From contig NC_089435.1 in the NCBI RefSeq assembly GCF_026210795.1, positions 4,650,001 through 4,714,000 on the forward strand: a stretch of DNA of 64,000 nucleotides, in the 5' to 3' direction. This document shows, piece after piece, positions 23,556 through 32,821 of the stretch. The position numbers and the translations under genes were made by a program. The DNA comes from Rhizophagus irregularis (lineage: Eukaryota; Glomeromycota; Glomeromycetes; Glomerales; Glomeraceae). The notes under the pieces are model-generated. The model was not told the origin of the DNA. It did not search any database and was given only the letters and a program-made list of their open reading frames with translations. Each line of letters starts with the position of its first letter. Within the stretch, counting starts at the first letter, position 1.

Positions 23556-24162
23556 CATATAAGATAGCGCATAAAAGGGAACACATAACATAAAATATTA
23601 GAAAGAAATAAGAAGTAAGAAAAGAAAGAATAAGAAAGTTAGTTTAAATAGGAGCGGAATGGGAGGTGAATTCCACAGTCGTCAGATACGATGTAAAACT
23701 TTAAGTAAATTAGTTAGTTGTGAATTTTATGAAGAATAAATAAAATACCTTTTATATGAAAATTAATTGTTTCGATTGTTTTTGTTACTATTTTCTTATG
23801 ATGAAAAAGTAATTTTGTTCAATTAACTGTTAGTAAAGCGTAATGTTATTTTAAAGGTAATAGGTTCGCCCTAAACTTTATTGTAATGTTCGCTTAATTA
23901 ATTTTAATTGGATAAATTCATGGTGAATTTAATGTCATAGCAAGAATTATGAAATAAATAAAATATAAACTTTCATAAAGAGAACTATCGTAAATTTGAA
24001 AGAAGAGAAAGGATGAAATATCGCGGCGAGAGCTATCGCAATTTGAAAGTTAAGTAGTAATAAAACTAAACCAAGCAAGAATATTAATATTTCGTGGAGA
24101 ACGAATATACGTTAAAGCAGGGAAGCTTGTTTACCGCCGGGTGGCAGACGGGGATGACAATT

Positions 24163-24178
24163 TGGTGCATGCTCCGAG
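24163..24178 (+). promoter_or_regulatory. Candidate primer-binding site
   Basis: TGGTGCATGCTCCGAG begins three bases after the left LTR. TGG pairs with the CCA end of a tRNA, and the following bases would pair with its acceptor stem. I cannot name the tRNA without a search. Confidence 0.6.
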
Positions 24179-25191
24179 AAAGGAAATGTTGACTTTGCGT
24201 CGACATTTTGACTATCTTCTTATAGTCAAGTACCTATGCGGTATTAAGAAGGAATCGGTCAACAACTAAGTGAATTGATCACTCGCGAAGGAAAAGATCG
24301 TTCTGATCATGGTACCGACGTGGTATTCCGAAGAATCTGAACTCAGAAAAAGAGGTGTTAGAATTAAAATATAATATTGGGAAAAAAGGTTGTAAGTACC
24401 TGAAAAACTTTAAAATGGGAACGGGCGAAATAGCGATATTGTACACCTACCTTAGGAATTATAAAAAGAAGGATGCGGTGATATGATGGAATATAATGAA
24501 CTCGTTTCAAAGTAATAGATTTGTTACAAGAATATCCGGAAAAGTATTGTAGTAAGTCACAAAAGTTGTCGTCTTTAAAGTTTTTGCGCTAATAATTGTA
24601 AAACCAAGAAATTAAGGAAGCCCTCGTAAGATGTTGTATTCTGGGAGGGGCACCATTGTATTTTGCAGATGCCAGAAGTTCCTGGGGATACAATGTTGTA
24701 ACGAAAAGCTGACGAGTAAACTATAAACTCAAGGGTTACGTGGGAACCTGTTACCAAAACACAAGGGTTGCATGGGAACCTATTTAAAACACAAGGGTTA
24801 CGTGGGAACCTATTACAAAAACACCGGCTGTGAATATAACTTCTTCAGATGGGAATCGAAATAATTGGACTCAGACGTGAGTGGAACATCTCCCTACTGA
24901 AAGCATTTTGAAAATGCGTAATTGAATTCACAAGGCAAAAAGAGAAACTATCATCGTGAGTATAACTTCTTCAGATAAAACTGAAAGCATTTAGGAAAAT
25001 GCGCAATTGAACTCACGAAAAGACGATGAACGTTATGGAATAATGCGAAATTTAGGAATATTTGCTGGTCAAATGATGAAATGTGAGTAACAAACCTTGA
25101 AACTACTATACTTCATTGGGAAGGTAAAGGCAAGCCAAGTATAGGTTATTAAATTGTAAAAGATAATAAATAAGAAGAAACACCGTTAAAT

Positions 25192-25283
25192 AAGTATAAA
25201 TGCGTGTGTCGCATAAGTATAAATGCGTGTGTCGCATAAGTATAGATGCGTGTGTCGCATAAGTGAAGATGCGTGTGTCGCAT
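25192..25283 (+). repeat. Four direct 23-bp units in the Gypsy leader
   Basis: Four adjacent 23-base units share the core ATGCGTGTGTCGCATAAG; only the last two carry single-base changes. There are no spacers. The 65-codon minus-strand frame here is produced by the repeat. Confidence 0.9.
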
Positions 25284-25957
25284 AAAGTATAATATGTTGT
25301 GTGTCGACATAATGGTTATAATAAGAGTTAGTACAAGATTAAACAAAGAAGATATTTTGCGTAATATTAAATATATAGATGTAAAGATTACATATATAAT
25401 GAAAAAGAACTAAAAATTCACGAACTTTAGAAGTTATGAGAATTTTGAAGTTCGTGAAATGCGAAAATTATAAATTTTGATGATAAAAGAAAATTTTGAG
25501 GCGCAGTAAAAACTTAGAAAATTTTTGAAATTTTTAGAATGCGCAGTAAAAACCTCCGCAGTCTGAGGAGATTGTGGACTTAGAATAATTTTTGAAATTT
25601 TAGGGCGCAGCAAAAATTAATGGTGAAATATGGCGCAGTAAATATATATATGAAGTTATGAAAGATAAAAATAGCAGAAGAAACTTGTGAAAATCAAAAA
25701 AAAAAAAGAGGATTTAAAGATTGAAAGATTAACATAAGAATATTATGAATAAGTAAAAGATTTAGAAAAAATAAGTTGTTAAATGAATATTCATAATGAA
25801 AGAAAGATTATACATTCAATATAGGTAATAGGAAAGGACAATATAGTAAAGGATGGTTAGAAGATCAAAATAGAAGCGATAAAAATGATATATAAGAGAG
25901 CGAAATTTCAATTTGAATTCTGGATGAATATTTATAATAATTTAATTAGAGTATACG

Positions 25958-26191
25958 ATGGAATGGTATTATCAATGGGAAAGTGAATATAGGACACATA
26001 AAGAAGAACATGAGTTAAGAACAGGAGAATTAGATGAATGTTTAAATTGTGAATTATGTCATCCAATAGTAGATGAACCAATAGTATTCAAGAAATTTTG
26101 GGACGCATTATTTAAGTTCGAAGATACAATAATAATATATAATAATGTAACGATCAAGGGAGTAATAGATTTATTAAGTATGAATAATTAG
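25958..26191 (+). CDS. Small ORF, 77 residues, CxxC pair, unknown
   Basis: ATG to stop encodes an acidic protein starting MEWYYQWESEYRTHKEEHE, with CLNCELC in the middle that could bind metal. It lies 42 bases before the 714-codon ORF. The same style of spaced Cys pairs occurs in that ORF, so it may be a detached first segment of it. No recognised family. Confidence 0.4.
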   Translation: MEWYYQWESEYRTHKEEHELRTGELDECLNCELCHPIVDEPIVFKKFWDALFKFEDTIIIYNNVTIKGVIDLLSMNN

Positions 26192-26233
26192 GAAAGAGAA
26201 GATACAATACATAAAGGAAAATGTAGGGACATA

Positions 26234-28378
26234 ATGGATAGAATAACAGAATCAATAAGATATAGAATACAACCAAAAATGAAAGAAAAAGGATTACGAA
26301 CAATTATATTAGTAATTGTAAGAGATTGTATTGAAGGAGATTTAGAGAATGAAGTATTTGATAGATTAATTGGAAATCCTGAATTAATAGAACACAAATA
26401 TATTTTGGAAGATTGGGATGTTGAAAGAAGGTTTAAAAAATTTTGGCAATGGTACAAGATCACATCGAAAGAAGTTAAACCATTACGAGTAAAGATGGGA
26501 GCAATAAAGACATTCAGGGAATTACTTTATGAAGAAGAAGGAATAGCTACGAATGAGGAGAAAGTAAAAGAATTAATGTCCAATATGGAATATGGGAATA
26601 TAGACATAGAAAATGTTCACGAATATCACAGGAATATGGTACAAAAGATAATAAGAATATTTATAGATACTAGGGGCTTTACAAAAGAACCAGAAGATTC
26701 AGAAAGTGAAGATAGCTTAGAAAGTTATGAAATGAAAAAGAATTTTAATGGGAGTTTATATCTTAGATTTGAAAGATTCAGGTACTGGTGGAATGACAAA
26801 TATGAAGGTAAACGAATACATACATATCATGAAAATGATTCATTAGGATGGTTCGAGAAGATGTTATCTGAAGGAGAGAATTTGCAAAAAGATACTGTAA
26901 AGAAACTGACAGATAGTATGACATTTAAGGATAGCGAAGATATGTATGAAAAAGATCCTATTATAACAAGAATAGATGATGGAGTAATAGAATGGATTGT
27001 AACGGATTTAAAAGTAGTGATGGAAAGAACACAAAAATTTAAGTTAGTGGAGATAGAGCAAGGGGAAGATAATGAAATATATGATTCTGAAGAAGAAATA
27101 GAAATAATAGTAAAAGACAAAACGTGGGAGTTAAATGAAATAAGAATAGGATTAAGACAACTGATAGTGGATCCGAAAGAAAAACTCATCAGGGAAATGA
27201 TGAAATTTGGAATAAAAGAAAAGATAGAAACGGGAGTACTGTTAACATATGATTTTATAAGATATTATATTTTTCAGGAAAGGAGATTCGATAAGATTGA
27301 GGACATAAAGGAATGGATAGATTTGAGTACAAAAATATGTGGTAGATGCAATAAACAGAAATTAGATTATGTGATATCAGAAGAAGATGGCAGATGTGAA
27401 GAATGTAACCAGGAAATACAGGAAGATGAACAAGATGAATTAACAGAATTAAAAAACAACTTAGAAAAGTTAGGATACAAAATAGATGTATCGGAAATTC
27501 AAAGAATAAAGAATTTTGGAGTTAATAATCGAATAATAGTAACAGAAGAATTCATAGAAAGGTATATAAGAATGATAGAATTAGAAGATAGAGAGTTAAG
27601 AAAAGAGGTGCACAAATGGTTAAATGAGAACACAACTTGGTGCGAAAGATGTGAAATAAGATGGATGAATGATATGTTTAGATTAGGAGGAACTGTATGC
27701 AAAGATTGTGAAGAAGAAGATATTGATGAAATTGATGATCGGGTAAAAAGATTACAGAAGATTTTTGAAGATATTGGAGTAATGATGATTGAAGAGGAAT
27801 TGTTAAGATTAACTAGTATGGGATATACAGATGGAGAAATTTTAGATAAAGAATTTATCGAAATCTTTCAAGAAAATAAAAATGAGTCAGAAAAAGAACT
27901 AAAGAAAAAGTTAGATAAGTTGTTGAAAGAACAAGCAGGAGTAATAGAAAGTGAAGAAAGTGGTGAAAAGAGTGATAATGAAGAATCAGAAGAAGATAAT
28001 ACGGATAATTCAGAAAAGATTGGAGAAATATTAAGTCCAGAAGAATATGAAATATGGGATGGAAGTGATGAAGATTTTGAAGAAGAAGAGTCTGAAAATG
28101 AAATCGAAAATGTTATAAATACAGGAGGTTTTGGTCTGAATCAAAATTCAGATTCGAATAGTTCATTAAATTTTAAAAATTCTGACACAGAAAGTGAAAT
28201 ATCTGATTACAATTTACAAGAATTATTTCAAGAGAATATAGTAAATATGGCAAATGAAGCACAAATAAGAAGAATAATGGAGAATGCTATGGAATTGGCA
28301 CCAAATGCATTAGATAATGCGTTAGGAGCAGGACAGACTTTGGCGGATAGGATTCAGACTGCAGGAATGGGGGAATAG
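26234..28378 (+). CDS. Retroelement ORF upstream of gag, 714 residues with two zinc-ribbon-like modules
   Basis: A long Lys/Glu-rich, largely helical protein. Residues 369-395 hold CGRCNKQ...GRCEEC and residues 470-497 hold WCERCEIR...CKDCEEE, two similar modules of paired CxxC that probably bind zinc. Each is followed by a similar segment (LEKLGYKIDVSEIQRIKNFG; FEDIGVMMIEEELLRLTSMG), so the two halves look like an internal duplication. A very acidic tract follows, and the last 45 residues (MANEAQIRRIMENAME, GAGQTLADRIQTAGMG) read like the start of Gag. The stop at 28378 is 6 bases before the gag ATG in the -1 frame, so the two may be one protein separated by a frameshift. Not a standard Ty3/Gypsy part. 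Confidence 0.8.
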   Translation: MDRITESIRYRIQPKMKEKGLRTIILVIVRDCIEGDLENEVFDRLIGNPELIEHKYILEDWDVERRFKKFWQWYKITSKEVKPLRVKMGAIKTFRELLYEEEGIATNEEKVKELMSNMEYGNIDIENVHEYHRNMVQKIIRIFIDTRGFTKEPEDSESEDSLESYEMKKNFNGSLYLRFERFRYWWNDKYEGKRIHTYHENDSLGWFEKMLSEGENLQKDTVKKLTDSMTFKDSEDMYEKDPIITRIDDGVIEWIVTDLKVVMERTQKFKLVEIEQGEDNEIYDSEEEIEIIVKDKTWELNEIRIGLRQLIVDPKEKLIREMMKFGIKEKIETGVLLTYDFIRYYIFQERRFDKIEDIKEWIDLSTKICGRCNKQKLDYVISEEDGRCEECNQEIQEDEQDELTELKNNLEKLGYKIDVSEIQRIKNFGVNNRIIVTEEFIERYIRMIELEDRELRKEVHKWLNENTTWCERCEIRWMNDMFRLGGTVCKDCEEEDIDEIDDRVKRLQKIFEDIGVMMIEEELLRLTSMGYTDGEILDKEFIEIFQENKNESEKELKKKLDKLLKEQAGVIESEESGEKSDNEESEEDNTDNSEKIGEILSPEEYEIWDGSDEDFEEEESENEIENVINTGGFGLNQNSDSNSSLNFKNSDTESEISDYNLQELFQENIVNMANEAQIRRIMENAMELAPNALDNALGAGQTLADRIQTAGMGE

Positions 28379-28383
28379 TAGGT

Positions 28384-29871
28384 ATGCCAACTTTTAGTGG
28401 AAAAGAGGATGAAGATATTAATGATTGGATTAGACAATTTGAGATAGCATTTACAGTAAGTGGACGACCAGAAGGAAATGTTGGAGGAGGTGTATGTAGA
28501 CAAAATAAGGCAAACATAGCTATAACTTGTTTAAGAGGAATTGCATTACAATGGTATAATGAGGAAAAAGAAAGGGTAGCAGCTAATTTAGTGAATTGGT
28601 GTGATCATAATGAGGACAGGAATTTAAAAGGAAGATTAATCGACAGATTTACTAGGAATGATGTTCAAAGAAGAAAGATGTCAGAATTAACAAGAATTAA
28701 ACAGGGAACAAATGAAAGTGTCGAAGAATATACTAGAAGATTTAGGTCAATATTAAGAGTTGCAACTAGAGGTCATGCGTTAGAGGATTTATATCAAGTG
28801 AATTATTTTATTCAAGGGTTAGACGCCATGATAGGTTATCATGTTAGGAAAAGTAATCCGACGAATCTGAATGATGCAGTTAACGAAGCAAAAAGTGAAG
28901 AGAAAGCGAGAGATGAGTTGATGATGAAAACAACAGGGTTGGATATGAAACGAGTAGGACAGGAGAAAAACATGGAAGAAATTTTGAAAGAAGAGACAAA
29001 TAAGTATAAAGGAATGAATCCAATTGCGAAAGAGTTACAAAATAAAGAAGTTAAAAGTGATGAATGGGATGAGTTAATTAATGGAATGAAAAGGTTGGAA
29101 GCACATGTAATGCAGAGAAATGAAGCATATGTAATCCAAAGGAATGGGAATGATAGGAGACCGATCGGAAATAATAATGTCCAAAGAAATAATATGAACT
29201 GGGATAGAATGACTTGTTATACATGTGGAAGAAAAGGACATACTTCTAGAGTTTGTAGGGAAGGTCAAAGAAGATCATATGGAGGAAATAATAAAGGGTC
29301 ATATAGCCAAAATAATCAAGTTAATTACTTTGATGAAGAATATTATGGTGGAGGATATAATGTGTATAATATGGAATATAATGATGAATATGATGGATAT
29401 AATGAGGGTGATGGATATGATAACTATAATAATAATGGATTTGATGGATACGAAGTGAATAACTATGAAGATGAGGAAAGATACGATATGTTTCCAGTAC
29501 CACCTAGAAAGAGTGAAAGAAATAAAGACAAGGTTATGAACGATGAAAGAGATAGAAGAAGAAATGCACAATGGCAAGGACAACAACAAAAAGCACAGGG
29601 GAATAATAAGAGAGGTTTTACGAAAGAACAATTACAGAAAGGATATGAAACTAGAAAGAATAATAATAGGTGTCACAATTGTGGACAACAAGGACATTTT
29701 GCTAGAGAATGTACAAACGAGAAAGTGAAGTTAAATCGAGATATACCAAACGTTGGAGATTTTGATCCATTCGAACAATTTGTAAATTCAAGTGTACCAA
29801 TTAATTGGGGACAAATGATGAATGAAAGACCAGAAGTAAGGAAGAAATTATTAAATGGTTTGAGATATTGA
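28384..29871 (+). CDS. gag: Gag polyprotein with two CCHC zinc knuckles
   Basis: The first 190 residues match the retrotransposon Gag pattern: MPTFSGKEDEDINDWIRQFE at the start, ALQWYNEE, then LTRIKQGTNESVEEYTRRFR and YFIQGL. Two CCHC knuckles lie at residues 278-291 (CYTCGRKGHTSRVC) and 430-443 (CHNCGQQGHFAREC). They are separated by a long Gly/Asn/Tyr-rich stretch that may be disordered. The Gag domain packages element RNA into particles. Two knuckles so far apart is unusual. The true N terminus may lie in the preceding ORF, read through a shift at the G-run near 28371. Confidence 0.93.
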   Translation: MPTFSGKEDEDINDWIRQFEIAFTVSGRPEGNVGGGVCRQNKANIAITCLRGIALQWYNEEKERVAANLVNWCDHNEDRNLKGRLIDRFTRNDVQRRKMSELTRIKQGTNESVEEYTRRFRSILRVATRGHALEDLYQVNYFIQGLDAMIGYHVRKSNPTNLNDAVNEAKSEEKARDELMMKTTGLDMKRVGQEKNMEEILKEETNKYKGMNPIAKELQNKEVKSDEWDELINGMKRLEAHVMQRNEAYVIQRNGNDRRPIGNNNVQRNNMNWDRMTCYTCGRKGHTSRVCREGQRRSYGGNNKGSYSQNNQVNYFDEEYYGGGYNVYNMEYNDEYDGYNEGDGYDNYNNNGFDGYEVNNYEDEERYDMFPVPPRKSERNKDKVMNDERDRRRNAQWQGQQQKAQGNNKRGFTKEQLQKGYETRKNNNRCHNCGQQGHFARECTNEKVKLNRDIPNVGDFDPFEQFVNSSVPINWGQMMNERPEVRKKLLNGLRY

Positions 29872-29900
29872 CTACACTCGGGGGAATTGAAGAATATTAA

Positions 29901-30476
29901 TCAGAAAGAAGAAAATCACAAGCAACAAGATGTAATATAATAATTGAAGGAAAAATGATTAGAGCATCAGTTGATACAGGAGCAGGACCTTCAGTAATAA
30001 CGAATGAACTGAGAAAAGAATTAAATATACCAATAACGAGGAAAAGTAATGTCGTATTAACAATAGCAGATGGAAATAACATAGCTTCATTAGGAAGAGT
30101 GGAAATTAGAATAGAAATTGATGAAAATTTAGAAATACCTTTAGAGTTCGAAGTAATTGACTCGAGAAGAAAAGATTTGATATTAGGAACTGATTTATTA
30201 AGATATGGGATAATAAATATGAAAGAAGGTCTGTTAACAATAGAATGGGATAATGGAATATATGAAATACCAATTGATTTTAGAGGAAAGAAAAATGTTG
30301 AATTTGAGGAGTCAGAGAATAGGGGTGAATTTAATGAAGATCCAAAGAATATAGATGATATAGATGGCAATTCTAGTGAAGAGTCAGAGGGTGAAGATGA
30401 ATATGAGGAGATGGAAAAAGAAGAGTTGTTGTCGATTGTAAAAACTGATAGAGAAAAGAGAGATGAGGAAAAATGA
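29901..30476 (+). CDS. Retropepsin-type aspartic protease
   Basis: The first ATG is at 29955, but the frame is open from just after a TAA at about 29901, with plausible coding (RKSQATRCNIIIEGKMIRAS) before it. The active-site motif is VDTGAGPSVI (Asp codon 29973), and ILGTDLLRYG supplies the second conserved segment. The C-terminal third is very acidic. It cleaves Gag and Pol. Gag ends at 29871 in another frame and 30 bases separate the frames, so a simple frameshift does not join them. The stop overlaps the start of the next ORF as ATGA. Plus-strand start is uncertain. Confidence 0.85.
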   Translation, partial: SERRKSQATRCNIIIEGKMIRASVDTGAGPSVITNELRKELNIPITRKSNVVLTIADGNNIASLGRVEIRIEIDENLEIPLEFEVIDSRRKDLILGTDLLRYGIINMKEGLLTIEWDNGIYEIPIDFRGKKNVEFEESENRGEFNEDPKNIDDIDGNSSEESEGEDEYEEMEKEELLSIVKTDREKRDEEK

Positions 30477-32596
30477 ATGGTCTTGGCTTTCTGAATGAAG
30501 GAGAGACGGTAAAGATGCTAAATGAGAGCAAAGAAGAAAAATTTGAAAAGAAAACACATCTGGGAGAAATGAGCGATGAGGAGAGAATAGCATTTAAAAA
30601 ATTGATAAGGGAATATGAAGATATATTTGAATATGACGAAGAGAAACTGGGAAGGATAAATACAGTTAAACATGAGATAATAATTGAAGAAAATCAAGGA
30701 CCAATAGCACAAAAGAGATATAAAGAAACTGATGAAAAAGGAAAGTTTATAAAGAAAGAAATTGAACAATTGTTAAAGATGGGGAAGATAAGAGAATCAT
30801 GGAGTAATTGGGCATCTCCAGTAACATTAGCAGGAAAGAAAACTGGAAATTATAGATTTTGTATAGATTATAGAAAGCTAAATAATGTGACAAAGTCAGA
30901 TGAATATCCTTTACCCCGGATAGACGAATTGTTAGAAAAATTTAGAAAGGGAAGTTGGTTCACAAGTTTGGACTTAGTAGCGGGATATCATCAAGTGGAA
31001 ATGGCAGAAGAAGATAAAGAGAAAACAGCATTCATTTGTTCACAAGGATTATATGAATACAATGTTATGCCATTTGGATTGAAGAATGCACCAGGAACAT
31101 TTCAGAGATTAATGGATAAAATATTAAAGGAATATATAGGAGAATTTGTTACAGTGTATTTAGATGATATAATGATTTATTCAGAAGATTTTGAGGGACA
31201 TATAGAACATGTAGATAAAGTACTGAGTAAATTGAGAGAGAATAATATGATTGTAAAGTTGAAGAAATGTCAGTTTGGATTGAGAAATATAAATTTCTTA
31301 GGGCATATAGTAGGAAGAGATGGATTGCGACCGGATAAAGAGAAAGTTGAGAAGATAGAAAATATGAGGAGGCCGAAAACTGTTACAGAAGTAAGATCAT
31401 TTTTAGGATTATATTCATATTATAGGAGATTTATAAAAGGTTTTTCGAAAATAGCAAAACCTTTGCTTAACTTAACGAGAAAGAATGAAAAGTTTGAATG
31501 GAAAGAAGAACAACAAAAAGCATTTGACGTATTGAGGACAAAATTGACAGAAAATCCAATTTTAGTATATCCGGACTTCAGTAGAGAATTTATATTAATA
31601 ACTGATGGATCTAAGATAGGATTAGGAGCAGTGTTAGCTCAAATGAATGAAGAAAATAAAGAGGTTGTAATAGCTTACGCAAGTAGGAGTACAGTTGGGG
31701 CAGAAAAGAATTATCCACCAACAGAATTGGAATGCTTAGCAGTATTTTGGGGAATACAACATTTTCAGAAATATTTGGTAGGAAGGAAATTTATAGTGAT
31801 AACAGATCACGCAGCATTAAAAGGATTAACAGATGGAAAGGAACAAACGGGAAGGAGAGCAAGATGGGTAATGAAATTACAACAATTTGACTTTAAAATA
31901 GTACATAGAAGTGGAAAGAAAATTAAAAATGCAGATGGATTATCAAGACTGAGATTTAAAGAAAAAGAAACAGAAAGGAACGAGAATCAAGAAATAACAA
32001 AAATAGAAAGTAATAAGGGGAAATTGAGATATATCAAATTTAGGAATAAATGGTATAATGCTAAAAGATTTAAAGGAAGATGGGATGATGAAAAATATTT
32101 TACCGATAAAGAAGCAATACTTTTGAATTTGGAGGAAAAGACAGAAAAAGAATTATTAGAGAAATTGGGAAGAGAAAATAAGCCACAAGTTATTATAATC
32201 GACGGAGTGGATGGATTAGGAAAAACAAGTATAGTACAAAATTTAATTAAAGAGTGGGAAAAACAAGGATTAAAAGTAAGATTTAATACATTCAAAAGGA
32301 GAAGAAAAGACAAAGGTGAATTTTATGAATCAAAGTTAGAAACAGAATGGAAATTTAGAAAGGAAGTAGTAGAACAAATAAACAGAAGAATGTTAGAATA
32401 TGATGGAGATACAGATATAATAATTCTAGACAAATCGCCATATTGCGAATATTATTATCAGAAGACGAAAAGTTTCAACAGAGGATTAATTATTCCACAT
32501 GGGAACTATGAGATGGAAAAAGAAATATTCAGATTAAAAGAAACAATAGATGAATCAATAGTGATATTTTTGGAAAAAGATGGCAATGTATGTTGA
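30473..32596 (+). CDS. pol: Reverse transcriptase - RNase H - nucleotide-kinase-like fusion
   Basis: Residues about 80-320 are reverse transcriptase: YRFCIDYRKLN, SLDLVAGYHQ with catalytic Asp167, MPFGLKNAPGTFQRLM, and VYLDDIMIYS with Asp231 and Asp232. RNase H follows (ITDGSKIGLGAVLAQ with Asp378; TELECLA; ITDHAALKGL) and ends at NADGLSRL (486). Instead of integrase, the frame continues to a P-loop: IIIDGVDGLGKTS (Asp577, Lys584, Thr585) with QNLIKEWEKQGLKVRF after it, then IIILDKSPYCEYYYQ (Asp653). This order and spacing are those of thymidylate-kinase-like enzymes, which phosphorylate dTMP. The ATG overlaps the protease stop (ATGA), fitting reinitiation. The stop at 32594 cuts the domain short; coding continues in frame. 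Confidence 0.9.
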   Translation: MNGLGFLNEGETVKMLNESKEEKFEKKTHLGEMSDEERIAFKKLIREYEDIFEYDEEKLGRINTVKHEIIIEENQGPIAQKRYKETDEKGKFIKKEIEQLLKMGKIRESWSNWASPVTLAGKKTGNYRFCIDYRKLNNVTKSDEYPLPRIDELLEKFRKGSWFTSLDLVAGYHQVEMAEEDKEKTAFICSQGLYEYNVMPFGLKNAPGTFQRLMDKILKEYIGEFVTVYLDDIMIYSEDFEGHIEHVDKVLSKLRENNMIVKLKKCQFGLRNINFLGHIVGRDGLRPDKEKVEKIENMRRPKTVTEVRSFLGLYSYYRRFIKGFSKIAKPLLNLTRKNEKFEWKEEQQKAFDVLRTKLTENPILVYPDFSREFILITDGSKIGLGAVLAQMNEENKEVVIAYASRSTVGAEKNYPPTELECLAVFWGIQHFQKYLVGRKFIVITDHAALKGLTDGKEQTGRRARWVMKLQQFDFKIVHRSGKKIKNADGLSRLRFKEKETERNENQEITKIESNKGKLRYIKFRNKWYNAKRFKGRWDDEKYFTDKEAILLNLEEKTEKELLEKLGRENKPQVIIIDGVDGLGKTSIVQNLIKEWEKQGLKVRFNTFKRRRKDKGEFYESKLETEWKFRKEVVEQINRRMLEYDGDTDIIILDKSPYCEYYYQKTKSFNRGLIIPHGNYEMEKEIFRLKETIDESIVIFLEKDGNVC

Positions 32597-32806
32597 AAAA
32601 ATTATATTGGAAGAGAAACGAAGAAAATGGAGAAATCGTCATACCCAACATTAAAGAAAAACGAATATTTGGACATGGTTAAAATGTTTAAGGAAAACCA
32701 GGATGTATACAAAGATACCAAAAGATACAGTCAAATTGAAGTTAGGAACGACGATAGTAGTTGGAGAAAAGTATATAAGGAGTTAGAAAAACACCAAAGA
32801 GCTTAG
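32597..32806 (+). pseudogene. In-frame continuation of the kinase-like domain after a TGA
   Basis: After TGA 32594-32596 the same frame stays open for 69 codons to TAG at 32804-32806: KNYIGRETKKMEKSSYPTLK, KKNEYLDMVKMFKENQDVY, ...WRKVYKELEKHQRA. Adding it gives about 200 residues from the P-loop to the end, the usual size of thymidylate kinase, and the tail resembles its C-terminal helices. TGA is one change from TGG (Trp), so a nonsense mutation, readthrough or a sequencing error are all possible. Confidence 0.7.
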
Positions 32807-32821
32807 AATTATATTTTCAAA

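Larger units (their letters stand above)
22525..24159 (+). repeat. Left LTR, carrying a MITE
   Basis: Begins TGTAGCCATAGATACTG and ends GACGGGGATGACA. It contains four 69-bp tandem units (the third split by the MITE), a TATA-like box at 23545-23555 and an AATAAATAAAATACC polyadenylation-type signal near 23735. Minus-strand open frames here are shadows. Confidence 0.95.
24160..25957 (+). other. Repeat-rich leader between the left LTR and the first ORF
   Basis: A 1.8-kb stretch without a convincing coding frame. It holds three copies of a roughly 38-bp unit (AAGGGTTACGTGGGAACCTA) at about 24728-24830, two copies of ATAACTTCTTCAGAT near 24835 and 24960, a perfect 23-bp x 4 array, and several GCGCAGTAAAAA motifs at 25500-25640. 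Such a leader could serve packaging or internal initiation, which is inference. Confidence 0.6.

Noticed and set aside
25192-25283. Possible CRISPR array (23-bp direct repeats)
   Set aside because: The units are adjacent without spacers, only four, and lie in a eukaryotic retroelement leader.
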